A DNA stretch of 64,000 bases from Arachis hypogaea (taxonomy: Eukaryota > Streptophyta > Magnoliopsida > Fabales > Fabaceae), in the NCBI RefSeq assembly GCF_003086295.3, contig NC_092054.1, positions 13,093,878 to 13,157,877 of the forward strand, in the 5' to 3' direction. Below the pieces are notes generated by a model. That model was not told the DNA's origin. It worked only from the letters and a program-made list of their open reading frames with translations, and searched no databases. Position numbers and translations under genes: made by a program. Of this stretch, positions 23,053 to 35,290 are shown piece by piece. Within the stretch, counting starts at the first letter, position 1. Each line of letters starts with the position of its first letter.

Positions 23053-25609
23053 AGGTCGAATATAGGTCCCGAATCTCCTCTTTCGTTTTCCATCTAGGTA
23101 AGTAGTCAACTTAAAGTAAAACACTTTACTTGCACTAACTATAAACATCTAAATCATATGGAAATAACCATCCATTAACAATGTTTCAACGAACGTTAGT
23201 TGCTATCCTTATTAGATTGCTAACTCTCGGCGACGAAATGGTTGGGAGCGTTTTCATGTGGCTTTAATGAATTGTGATCACCGACAGGAGATGAAATATG
23301 ACACGGTGGTTGAACGACAGGGCACTCCATTTAAGAACGTCCACGCGGTGATGGACATATCAAAGGACAAACACTTGTGATCCCTTTCTCTATGCCGTGA
23401 ACGTCCGGAGGAAGGCACACGCCCGTTGCGACGGGGTTGTTCCAGGTCTGGGTTGATGCGGTGCCGCGAGAAAGACCCACCGAATTTGCAGGTGTTGCTG
23501 GGCGTTCGCGGGTGTGGACGACGGCGTCAGACAGAACGTCTCCCGACGAGAAAGGACGAGAAAGGGTGAGAATGAGGTACCTCCATTAAGAGAGAGGAGG
23601 TCTTTGTTATTAAGTGGCAACACTATTCAAAGAGAGAGGGTATTAGTTTTTGTATTCCTATAACTGACGCAATCCTAACTTATTTCAAATTTTAAATTAG
23701 CAAATATTTAGAATTAATAAATTGCTTATAATTTAATTTTAATTTCAATTTAATCCCATTATGTACATTATATACTAATGATATTAGCTCTTCGTACTTT
23801 CGATATTGCAATATATGCCAATATTGGATGACTTCTCCAATCTGACAAACTGCATACAGTATAATAATAATATTAAATATAATTATAACATATATATGGT
23901 AAATTAATTGAAAAAATTTTAAGTGTATCGACAAACACCAGTGTTCCAGTTGTTTTAACCGTTAATCTGAATTATAAAAAATATATATTAATTAAAATCA
24001 ATGATTAAAATAACTGGAACGTTGATATTCTCGATACACCTGAAACTCTTCCTAATTAATTAGTTGGTATAGTAGTGTTAATACTAGTCTTTATAATTTT
24101 AAGCATTTAAAATTTTTTATTTTTTTTTAACTAGGTCTAGTACCACCAATTCTATGGCGAATATCCAACTCATTTGGAAAAGGTTAAAAATCTGATCTGT
24201 TATAGATAGGGTTAGAAGTACAGCCACGTAAATAAAATAGAATTTGAATTTAAAATTAATTCTATCCGATCTAGTCACATGCTTGATTTGTTATTATATC
24301 TTAAAAAAATTATTATTTTATTATATCTAAACTAAAGAGAATTGAACACACATCTTTTTTTCTTTGTTTTTGTCTAAGTAATGCTAAAAAGACCATCATA
24401 AAACGTTATTTTATTTAATTTAATATCTATAATTTTATATATAACATCTATAATTATATGTTTATCATATAAAATTACTCATTTACTCATTGGACAAAAA
24501 GAAGATCATCAGTTTCTTTAAATTTGTGATGCAAAATGCACAACAAATTTTCACAGCCCTGTATATTTAAGATATATAATGTAATACTCTACCACACTAA
24601 GTTTTATGTTTAAGTCGTAAAATAGAAGTAGTATGGTATTACGATCTCGAAAATAAAATGTGTACATATAATAGTAGAAAGATTATAATATATTAGAAGC
24701 CTTGAAGAATAGAGGAAATAAAAAAAACCGCGAAATAAAAGCGCAATGTCCAGAAAACGAGTTAACTTGCGTACAAAGAAAACTGTAGCTGTGAAGCATA
24801 AGATAACAAAAGTAGAAATAGAGGGCCAAAAATACAGAATAACAAGCTCTTAACTCAGTCCGCGAAGTCAAAGCTGGCCGGGGAATATATACATATATAT
24901 ATATACATGTCCAAAACCTAAATTTACATAAACAAAATCCTGTTTCTTTATAAGCCTCTAAGATGATAAAAAAGAACAAGTTACGCGGAGAGAAAACTAA
25001 GTACATGTATATGTATTACTATACAATCCAAAAAGTAACCCGACAACCACTTAGCTTCAAAAATTCAGACGCCTAAGGAGGTGCCTCTCGACCTGCATCT
25101 GAAAAATAAAAACACAGTATGGGGTGAGAACCAGAGGTTCTCGATATGGTAAAAGTGCCACACATATAAGATATAAGGTCCTGGGAATGCCAGAGGCAAT
25201 CCTAGAACGCCGACACTCAGATTATAGAGCTTAAAGTATTAAAAAAAAGCCATAAAAGGTGGTTTACTAAGAGTATCTAAACCTAACTTAACTTAATCTT
25301 GAATCTGAGTCCTACTCCCTTTCCTCCATACCTCCATCTCCGACAATATTTCACAGACAAATAAGCAGATAAAAGCAAACACAAGAAGGTTACAAGTACT
25401 GGAAGTAGCAAATATACATTTAACATATTAAATGCACTTAGGCACACCCAGTTACAACACAACAAGTAATTCAAGTAATATGCATATGATGCATGCCTGT
25501 CCTATGGTTGATGAGTCTCATCTGTCGGTTATCAAGCCAACCTAACAAGTTCGGTTTGCTAAACCATTGGACTGTCCCCCGACGTGCATCCCCATGAGTC
25601 TATGCCTGG

Positions 25610-25702
<93 letters not shown>

Positions 25703-26901
25703 ATCGCTCAATGGGGGTACCATTTCCGGAAATTTATAAGTGCCCAGTCACCCTTACGTCATAGGGTCAACAGAGTATCGAGTTTTCAACCTGGTACACG
25801 TGGTGGCAAGTCACAGTACTTTATACAGAGAATCTCGTATCTCAGATCATTTAATCATTCAAGCCAAGTTTCATATATGATCATTCATTTGATTATCAAG
25901 CCAAGTATTATACATGATCATTCGTAACATTTCATAATCAATTCATCATGTTTCAGCTTTACTTCACCTCCAAGTTATCTCCATTTCCTAGCTTCATCTA
26001 ATTATCAGGTTTAATACTGCTATTTACTACTAAAGGAATGAAAATAGATGTTTAGAAATTTAAAATAGGATTTACAACTAAAAAATCATGTTTGCTGGAT
26101 CAGGGGCCACGCGTACACGTGGGAGTGTAAAATTGCAGCTCGCGCTCGTGTCCCCTTGTCATGCGTACGCGTGGACATGCATGTTGGTCTACTATGCGTA
26201 CGCGTGGACGTACGTTATCCAAAAAAAAAAAACAGATCACCCAGAGAGCTCTATAATCAGGAAATGTCACCTGCATAACCACATATTCCATACCAAAATT
26301 TCTGACGAGCATAACTCAATCGTTTTAAATCGTTTTTCTTCCGTTCTTCGAACGGCATAAACTATACGAACCCAATTTTCATTTAAAATAAGTTCGAATC
26401 AATTTGGGATTTCGGAAGCAAAGTTATAGCCCGCCGAATTTTAGTCCAAAACCAAAGTTCTACAAACCTCATAAACCTCATTTCATTCAAAACTCTCAAT
26501 TTCCATTCATAATCATACCTACAATTCTCAACACAACAAATCCTTCTTTATCATCAAAATAACCATCATAACAATCTATTCCTTAAATCAATAGTAATAC
26601 ACATACATTTTTCTAAATTCCATCAAACATTACCAACCAACCAATAAGCATCAAACCACAATAATTCATCAAATCACCAATTATCCAACAAGCCAAATCA
26701 AATATGTCTATTGTCAAGATACTTAAAATTAAATATAAACCTGCATTCCAACTTATTCTATGGTCATCTAGCCTAAGTTTTCATAGAACATTATATATTA
26801 AATGCAAGAAATCTAAACCATACCTTGGTCGATTCCCACGTAACGATTAAAACAATTCACCTAAAACAAACACAACCCCAAAAGCTCAACAAAATACCAA
26901 T
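23053..26901 (+). repeat. Large tandem duplication, copy 2
   Basis: Counterpart of 16730-22328 without the MULE and without the SIRE-like LTR. It serves as the empty-site reference for both. Alignment ends at CAACAAAATACCAA (about 26901), while the LTR inside it continues intact to 27607. Confidence 0.85.
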
Positions 26902-27607
26902 TCCCAACCTCCACCAAAATTCCAACGTCCACAATTTCAAGCTCCAATTATTTATTCTCAACCTAATACACATTCATAACACATTTATACCCAATTTAAT
27001 ATCCGAAACATAAATTCAGCAAATTAAATAGGATTTATGATATCCTCACCTTACCGAAGCTTCACATAAGCAAGAGTGAATATTTTTCTCAAGCTAATTG
27101 GATCCTAAAACATCAAAGAGCAAAGAAATTCAATACCTCCACTTAATTTTTGAAAATTGGGAGAAGAAGTGGCTCAGATCAATAAAGTGAGTTACCTATA
27201 AAATTGTTCTTGTAGAAACGTAGAGCTCAACACGGTGGTCGCGTAACCGCAAACAGTGCTGTGATCGGAGCTCGGACGGAGGAGTTACGGTGATTTAAAA
27301 TCAACGTAAGGATTACGGGGAAATTTTCTCTTTTTTTCTTCCCTGGAAGTTTTCAGCGTTACTTTAGCTGAAATGAGGAAGAAGAAAGATTAAATGCTGG
27401 GCCGGTTGGGCCCACGGGCCCTGTTTGGGTCCGGTTCAACCGATTCGGCCCGTTCGATTCAATTTTAGGCTGATTTCTTTGAAATTAGTGTCAAAATTCT
27501 CGTTTCGATGAGCTCTATCCTAATTTAATATAATATTCACATTTCTAATTCTCTTTATTAAAAACTAATTTATTGACTACTTATTTACTAATTTAACGGG
27601 GTTTACA
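24580..27607 (-). repeat. Solo LTR of chromovirus type, 3028 bp
   Basis: Begins TGTAATACTCTACCACAC and ends TTTAACGGGGTTTACA, with TGT...ACA termini. Flanks are TATAA on the left and CATAA on the right, a 5 bp target duplication with one mismatch. There is no internal coding region on either side, so it is a solo LTR from LTR-LTR recombination. The end (27230-27420) shares CCGCAAAC and GATCGGAGCTC blocks with the 14300-14360 LTR, so the two families are related. Confidence 0.8.
25612..25699. repeat. (AT)n microsatellite, about 88 bp
   Basis: Uninterrupted alternating AT within the solo LTR, at the position paralogous to 21061-21130 but longer by about nine repeats. Confidence 0.95.
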
Positions 27608-28079
27608 CATAATCTTCATTTACTGCTTATTCTTTCTAATAACGCAAAACAATTTACTACAATAAAAAAAAATCAAAAATATTTTTATCAAAGTACAATG
27701 GACATTAAATTTGTGTTTGATTAGCATCTTTTAAATATATGAATGTAGACACAAATATCTAGAGACATAAATATAAAAATATACAATTTTTTTATTATAT
27801 TTAATAATAATGTATACGACAAACTAGTATAAATTAAATGTCAATTTTATCTTTTTACTGTCAATACTACTTCATCACTACAACCGCCACTACCATTATT
27901 TTTTCCATCACTACCATTAATATCAACCCAAATTATTACTAGCAAGAACTCTTTCAATAATCAATGCAATAATTTTTATTCTGAGTCTAAGCATGTCCAT
28001 AAGCAAAAGGAGCGCATCCTCTATCTCATGTGTGTCCCAATCATAATGAAATTTGACTCCGCTCTTTAAGAAATAGATG

Positions 28080-29075
28080 GGGACAAATTCTTTATGAACT
28101 AATCTATTATTCAAAACCTGGCTCAAGCTCCTAGTGAAAGAAAATGGATTGAACACATTTAAGAAGAAATCATTGCAACGAGGAGCATGAGAGAGGGTGT
28201 GATCAGAGTGACAATAGTAAACTGAAAAAGTGGGTGATGCGAAGATGAAGAGGGAGAAAGACAGTGGTGGGCAATGCAGAGAGAGTGAGGAGAGAGAGTG
28301 AGAGTGAGAGTGAGAGAGAGAGAGAGATGGGGGGAAGCGCCAATGGCAGTGGCGGTGGCGGACGAAGCAGTGATGAAGAGAGAGGATAGTCGTAGCGGAG
28401 GGAAGATGATAAGCCATGGAGCTAAGAAATAGAATGGGGAAAGGGGAAAGGGAAAAAAGGGGTCATGATTAGAGATAAATTGATATGTTAAAAATTAATA
28501 TGGGATAAAAATGTAAAAGTTTGTGACTCAACTTTTTGGAGAAATATTGAACATATATCTATATTGTATGCATTTGTGTGCTGCTATGTCTATTAAAATT
28601 TGTGTCTAAACAAATAAGCGATGAACATGTACTACTGTGTCCATGTTTTTTATGGGCATGGATAAGGACCAAACTAGCGGCATTTCTCTGCACACCCTTT
28701 ACTCGGCACATTAAATTTGATAGTCTTGTGTAATTTATCTTCTTAAATATATGGGTGATTTGATGGGACTAGGTTTCATGAAGTAATTTAAATGTAGGAA
28801 GAGATAAAAATAAGTGAAGCTAGAATGAAGGGTGATTATTTTTAAGTCGCAATAGCAAATGGTCATCCACAGCATGTAATTTGCACTTTTTTTTTTTTTA
28901 GCATAGGTTGCAAATTTCTACACATTAATGTCATGAAAAATAAATTACCTAATTAAAGTGTCTAAAAGAGTAAAAATAGATAATATTATATGTTGTATAT
29001 ACTTCTATATACAATCCATCAAATATGACAAATGCTAGCAATAGCAGTGGCAGGTGGGCCAATCCATCCTGCCCC
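28080..29075. repeat. About 1 kb tandem duplication, copy 1
   Basis: Collinear with 29125-30600 after removing the MITE there. Shared blocks include AACCTGGCTCAAGCTCCTA, a GA-rich stretch, TTGTATGCATTTGTGTG, TTTGATAGTCTTGT and ACACATTAATGTCATG. The purine-rich core encodes only low-complexity His/Ser/Pro ORFs on the minus strand, which I do not consider genes. Confidence 0.75.
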
Positions 29076-29124
29076 TCCTCCTGTCCCAACCACAACAAAT
29101 TCTGGCTCCCACTCCATGAGAAAC

Positions 29125-30600
29125 AGAGAGGGACGAATTCTTCATGAACGAATCCATTAGATTTAAAACCTGGCTCAAGCTCCTACTTAGAAAAAATGGA
29201 TCGAGTACATCCAAGAGAAAATCGTTGCCGCGAGAAGCACGAGAGAAAGTGCGATCGAAGAGACAACGGGTAAACAGGGAGAGTGGGAGATATGTAGCAA
29301 TGGGCGACGCGAAGAGGAAGGGGGGGAGAGTGGGTGGGCACTGCGAAGAGGTTGAGAGAGAGAGAGGGGGAGAGATAGAGAGTGAGTGTGAAAGAGAGAG
29401 AAAGAGGTGGCAGTAGGCGATAAAAAAGTGAGAAGAGGAGGGTGCAACAACGTCGGTGGTGGTAGCGGTGACAGATAGAGAAGTGATGAAGGGAGAGGGT
29501 AGTGGCAGAAGAAATATGGGGGATGGTAAGTCATAGAGACAAGAAACAGAATGGGAGAAGGGAATAGGGAAAAAAGAGGGGTCTTTGTTAGAGATAAATT
29601 GGTATTTTAAAGGTGCAAAAGTTTGTGTTTAATTATTTGTGTCTTTGTATCTCAACCTTTTGGAAAAACACTATATATATATTGTATGCATTTGTGTGTG
29701 TGATGTTGTGTCTATTAAAATTTATATCTCAACAAACAAATGATGAACATGTATCACCGTGTTCACGTCTCTTAGGCTGTGTTTGTTTATAAAGACAGGA
29801 CACTGAGACAGGGATACAGAGACACAAAATTGTGTTCGACAGAGGAGAGATGGACAGAGACAATGTGTCCAGAGACACTGAATTAGTGTATTTTATGTCC
29901 ATCCTGACAGGAAGGATATGGAGACACTAACAAGGGACACAACTTATTTTTCATTTTTTCTTTCATTATTCTTGTTAATTTTTCATAATTATATTTTTTA
30001 TTATTATATTTTTCATCTCAAATTTTTTGAATGAAAAAAATGTGAATAAATTAAATTTTCATAATTTGTTCTAGTTTATCACCAAATAGAATACAAGAAC
30101 ACAAAATTTTGTGTCTCTGTCCATCATTGCCTTGTCCTGTCCTATTTTCAGTATCTTGTCCTATCTTGTTCTCAGAAACAAACGCAGCCTTAGAGACATG
30201 GACAATGACCAAACAAGATGTATTCCCTTCACACCTTTTATTTGGCACATGAAATTTGATAGTCTTGTTTAATTTATCTTAAATATATGGGTAATTTGAT
30301 GGGACCAGGTTTCATGACGTGGCTTAATCGTAAGGAGCGAGAAATAGGATTGAATAAATCTAGAATGGATGGTGATTATATATAAGTTGCAGTAGCATGT
30401 GATCACCCTTGATATGTAAGTTGGTCTTTTGTTATTTTTTTTATTTTTATCAAAGGTTCCAAATTCTTACACATTAATGTCATGCAACATAAATCACCTA
30501 ATTAAAGTCTCTAAAAATAGATAATATTATATGTTGTATATACTTCTATATAATCTATTAAACATGACAAAGGCAGGTGGGCCAGCCCATCCTGTCCTTG
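29125..30600. repeat. About 1 kb tandem duplication, copy 2 with MITE insertion
   Basis: Matches copy 1 from the CTGGCTCAAGCTCCTA block to GGCAGGTGGGCCAGCCCATC. The 415 bp excess length is the Tourist-like element at 29775-30189. Divergence is clearly higher than in the 16.7-26.9 kb duplication, so this event is older. Confidence 0.75.
29775..30189. mobile_element. Tourist-like (PIF/Harbinger) MITE, 415 bp
   Basis: Imperfect terminal inverted repeats GGCTGTGTTTGTTTATAAAG and CAAACGCAGCC, flanked by the 3 bp target duplication TTA (29772-29774 and 30190-30192). A TTA/TAA duplication is typical of PIF/Harbinger elements. No coding capacity. The sister copy at 28650 lacks it. A diverged relative overlaps the end of the NBS-LRR gene at 52956. 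Confidence 0.85.
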
Positions 30601-31458
30601 TCCTTTTCCGTCAGAAACGTGCCTTGTCTTGCCTAATAGCAAGTTGGCAAGATAAGTCTGTCTGTTTAGATTTTTTTAACTTCTTAGAAAAAGTAATTTT
30701 TGAGAAAAAGGACCGTAAGTTAGTATTCCCAGAAATTAGACATAAAGAATTAGAATCATATCATTATCACATATTCACATTCATAACAAAATTAACAATA
30801 TTGACAATATAATTTTACTGCCTTAGAAATTCAAAAACTCTAATTCAAAAAATTTAGAAATTTAGAGTAAAAAATAGATGAGAAATTTAGCAATTCTAAC
30901 AAAAAAAAATTATAATCAAGAATAGAGTATAAGTTTAGAAATTCTGTCAATGTTAAGACTTGAGGGAGAAAGAGTGCGTGCTGCGTGTGGGAGTGAGTGA
31001 TTCACAAGCTGAGAGTGAGAGAGAAGAGTGTGAGTGACGAGCTAAGAATGAGGAGCAGACGAAGTCGAGGAGAGACGACATAGGTTTGGCCAACAGACAC
31101 GGGAGAGTTGAAGCAAACGCAACAGACATGCAATGAACTTGGTGTCACGGTGAGTGGATAGCACGGCGAGCGCCCAGGGGCGAGGCGCAACGGCCCCCGA
31201 TTGTTGTGGGTCAGTGTGTGTGACGGAGAGAATCAGAGACAAAGAGTTCGTAGGCATTACAGCTTGTGGGTGTTATTAGGAGTGGAGACTGAACTGTATT
31301 ATGTTATGGGTATTGAGTAGGATTTATTTGAGTTATAGGTCTTAGTAAATTTTTTTGTTCAACCCTAAAAAAAAAATTAAAAAGTGGCAAGTCCCTTCCC
31401 CTACTCCCATCCCCCGTAAGGGTATCTAAGCTTGCGGGTTAGGCATACTTTTTTATTA
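30601..31458. other. Unannotated intergenic stretch
   Basis: AT-rich at 30680-30960, then a GA-rich patch (30960-31260). The open frames found there overlap each other in shifted frames and show no domain. I see no gene here. Confidence 0.3.
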
Positions 31459-31838
31459 GGGTTAAGTACGATTTTGGTCCCTAAGATATCAGTTGAAATT
31501 TTTTTTCGTCCTCAACTTTTTTTATATACAAAATGGTCCTTAAGGTTTAACTTGATTTTAAAATTGTCCCTAAGGTTTAACTTCTTCTTCTTCCCTTCCC
31601 CCTTCTTCTTCTTCTCTTCCCTCTCCGCAGGAGCAGAAATACTCTTCTTTTCTTTTTTTTTTTAATTTTATAATTTTTTTTGTTATGGGTAATTTGATCC
31701 AAAATTTTAGGATTTTAGTAAAAAGGACGATTTTAAAATTTGATTTTAAACCTTAGGGACAATTTTACATATAACAAAAGGTTAGAAATGAAAAAAAATT
31801 TCAACCTATACCTTAGAAACCAAAATCGTATTTAACCG
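31459..31838. mobile_element. Mutator-type MITE, 380 bp
   Basis: Terminal inverted repeats GGGTTAAGTACGATTTTGGT and, at the right end, its near reverse complement ACCAAAATCGTATTTAACCG. The arms extend further (TTGAAATTTTTTTTC..., GTCCCTAAGGTT). Perfect 9 bp target duplication TTTTTATTA (31450-31458 and 31839-31847). No transposase. The 'GGTCCCTAA' arms are typical of legume MULE-derived elements. Confidence 0.88.
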
Positions 31839-32863
31839 TTTTTATTACTACTCTTTTTTTTTTTTTGCAAGTTAACTGGATCAGTACAGTAGATTTCGTT
31901 TCATTTGTTACCTCTACTAGCAAAGAATTATCATTATTTTTATTACTTGTTATAGTCTCTCATTGGGATTACCATTTGAGAGAATTGTTGGTGAAATTCT
32001 TAAATAAACAAGGTTAATAAAAATAAGAGAGTTTCCGGCAAAAGAAATATATGTTAGAATTTTTAATATGTATCATAGTTAATTATAGATTTCACTTTAT
32101 GAAAATTGAGTTGACTGTACGATATGATCTTAGTTATAAATATATGTCTTAAGCTCAATAATTAATTATTGGAGTAAAGTGACAAAAAAAAAATTTTAAG
32201 ATTTACATTTTGGACAAATTATTTTTTTTTAATTATTAATAAAATTTTTTAAGATAATAAATGTGGACAAATTAGTTGAAATTAAGAGTTTCTATCTTAA
32301 TTATAGGGACTAATTTAAAAATGGTGAATGATATGGTGTCTATCACTTTGTGCTTAAATTATTAAAAAAAAATAAATAAATAATATTTAATAAATTTTAT
32401 ATGATTTATTTTTTATTTTAAAAAAAAAGTTAAGTAATTTAAACATCATAACAAAGACACCATAAAATTCACCTTTAAAAATAGTGTATTCACATTTATT
32501 TAAAGAGCTTTATTGATACTTTTGTTTTAAGAATTACTCTATCCTAAGCGTAAATACTCAAGGATTTATTTATCATTTTATTGTTAATTATTGATACATG
32601 TTGTGGATTCTCGACATTTATTGAAAGATTGTTTTTGGGTAGAGAATTGAAAATTAGTATTGTAATGTAATATAAATATGAGCCCATTAATCCTTAGCCC
32701 ATTATAATTTTCTTTGACAATAACTCTTTATAAGAGGGTCTATTAAGGTTACAAGAAAAAAAATCTTTAAGAAAATTCTCTTCATGACCAAAAATATCCT
32801 TTAGAAAAGAAAAATGTTGGTAAAAATCTGTTAGAAAAATAACCTAGCCATTATAACTCACTC
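31839..32863. other. AT-rich intergenic stretch
   Basis: About 1 kb of AT-rich DNA with poly-A/T runs. No supported ORF, RNA gene or paired repeat seen. Confidence 0.3.
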
Positions 32864-33035
32864 AAAGGTAGCGTAGCAGGTTCCAACCCTATCGGATACA
32901 ATTAAGGAAAAAATATGGTAAGTGTGTGAGGAATGTGAGGAGTGTGTGGGTGTGTTGTATACCTAGGATTAGAAGTTGTCCAATTCATTTGGGTATCTAA
33001 AATTGGGGGTTGTCCAATCCACTGATTAAAAAAAA
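32864..33035 (+). mobile_element. SINE-like sequence 1
   Basis: Contains GCAGGTTCCAACCCTATC (B-box of a pol III promoter, GGTTCCAACCC) near 32877, a TG-rich middle (GTGTGTGGGTGTGTTGTATACC), the block TTGTCCAATCCAC shared with other copies, and a terminal A run. The flanks share ACTCACTC (32856-32863) and ACTCACTCTT (33036-33045). The A-box is not obvious, so the 5' end may be truncated. Confidence 0.5.
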
Positions 33036-33045
33036 ACTCACTCTT

Positions 33046-33225
33046 GCCAATGAGCCTTAGTTCAAGTGGCATATGCTCCTCTTTCTTATCACGAGGTCTT
33101 GGGTTTAAGTCTCATATAGTACAAACTTGATCAAAAAGAAGATATCATGTGTGTGTGGGTGTGGTGTATGTGAGTGTGTAACTTAGGATTGATGGGTTGT
33201 CTAGTCCATCAACAAAAAAAAAAAA
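33046..33225 (+). mobile_element. SINE-like sequence 2 (tRNA-derived)
   Basis: An A-box-like TTAGTTCAAGTGGC (33058) and B-box-like GGGTTTAAGTCTC (33099) lie about 40 bp apart, as in tRNA-derived SINEs. They are followed by a TG-rich body, TTGTCTAGTCCATCA, and a poly-A tail. The direct repeat ACTCACTCTT flanks it (33036-33045 and 33226-33235). About 180 bp. Confidence 0.7.
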
Positions 33226-33239
33226 AACTCACTCTTAGC

Positions 33240-33360
33240 ACCAAAAAATAAATTCAAGGGTCTGTCGCTGGCCAATGAATTGCTGCATGCACAAGGTGAG
33301 GTTCAAACTCCCGACAGCTTAAGCAGACGAGTGAGCTGACCACTCGACCAACCCAAGTTA
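33240..33360 (-). mobile_element. SINE-like sequence 3 (minus strand)
   Basis: Read on the minus strand it begins AACTTGGGTTGGTCGAGTGG (A-box TGGTCGAGTGG), then the B-box-like GGGAGTTTGAACCTC, then CTGGCCAGCGACAGACCC. The tRNA-like head and spacing indicate a SINE of a different family from its two neighbours. No clear poly-A tail or target duplication was identified. Confidence 0.55.
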
Positions 33361-33403
33361 GTTAGGGGCAAAAGTAGTTAGATCTAAATTATGAACTAAC
33401 ATT

Positions 33404-33536
33404 AGGCCCATTGGGCCTCAAAGAACAAAAAAAAAGTGAAAAACAATGCACACACTTAGGGTTCTTTAAAAAAAAAAAAAGAACAAAAGAGAAAAAAGAG
33501 AATAGACACATATATATGCGCCACAACTAGGGTTTT
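33404..33536 (+). promoter_or_regulatory. RPS8 copy A promoter: site II pair, TATA, telo-box
   Basis: Paired site II elements in AGGCCCATTGGGCCT (33404-33418), a TTAGGGTT motif at 33456, a TATATAT box at 33511-33517, and a telo-box-type CTAGGGTTT at 33528-33536, about 50 bp before the ATG. Site II (TGGGCC/T) plus telo-box (AAACCCTA) is the established arrangement of plant ribosomal-protein promoters, co-regulating them with cell proliferation. Confidence 0.7.
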
Positions 33537-33586
33537 AAGCTGGTGATAGTAGTGGGAGGCGACTCGGTGCTTTTGGTTCAGCCAAG

Positions 33587-35290
<1,704 letters not shown>

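Noticed and set aside
22772..23148. Minus-strand open stretch with acceptor-like TTTTTCAG, possible exon
   Set aside because: No recognisable protein similarity and no second exon; kept only as a remark in the spacer entry.
27923..29534. Minus-strand ORFs of 164 and 115 codons rich in His, Ser and Pro
   Set aside because: They are the translated complement of GA-rich repeats in a tandem duplication, and reading frames are not conserved between the two copies.
30531..30812. 93-codon ORF beginning MLYILLYNLLNMTKAGGPAHPVL
   Set aside because: Spans the end of the duplicated repeat and AT-rich DNA, has no counterpart frame in the sister copy and no domain.
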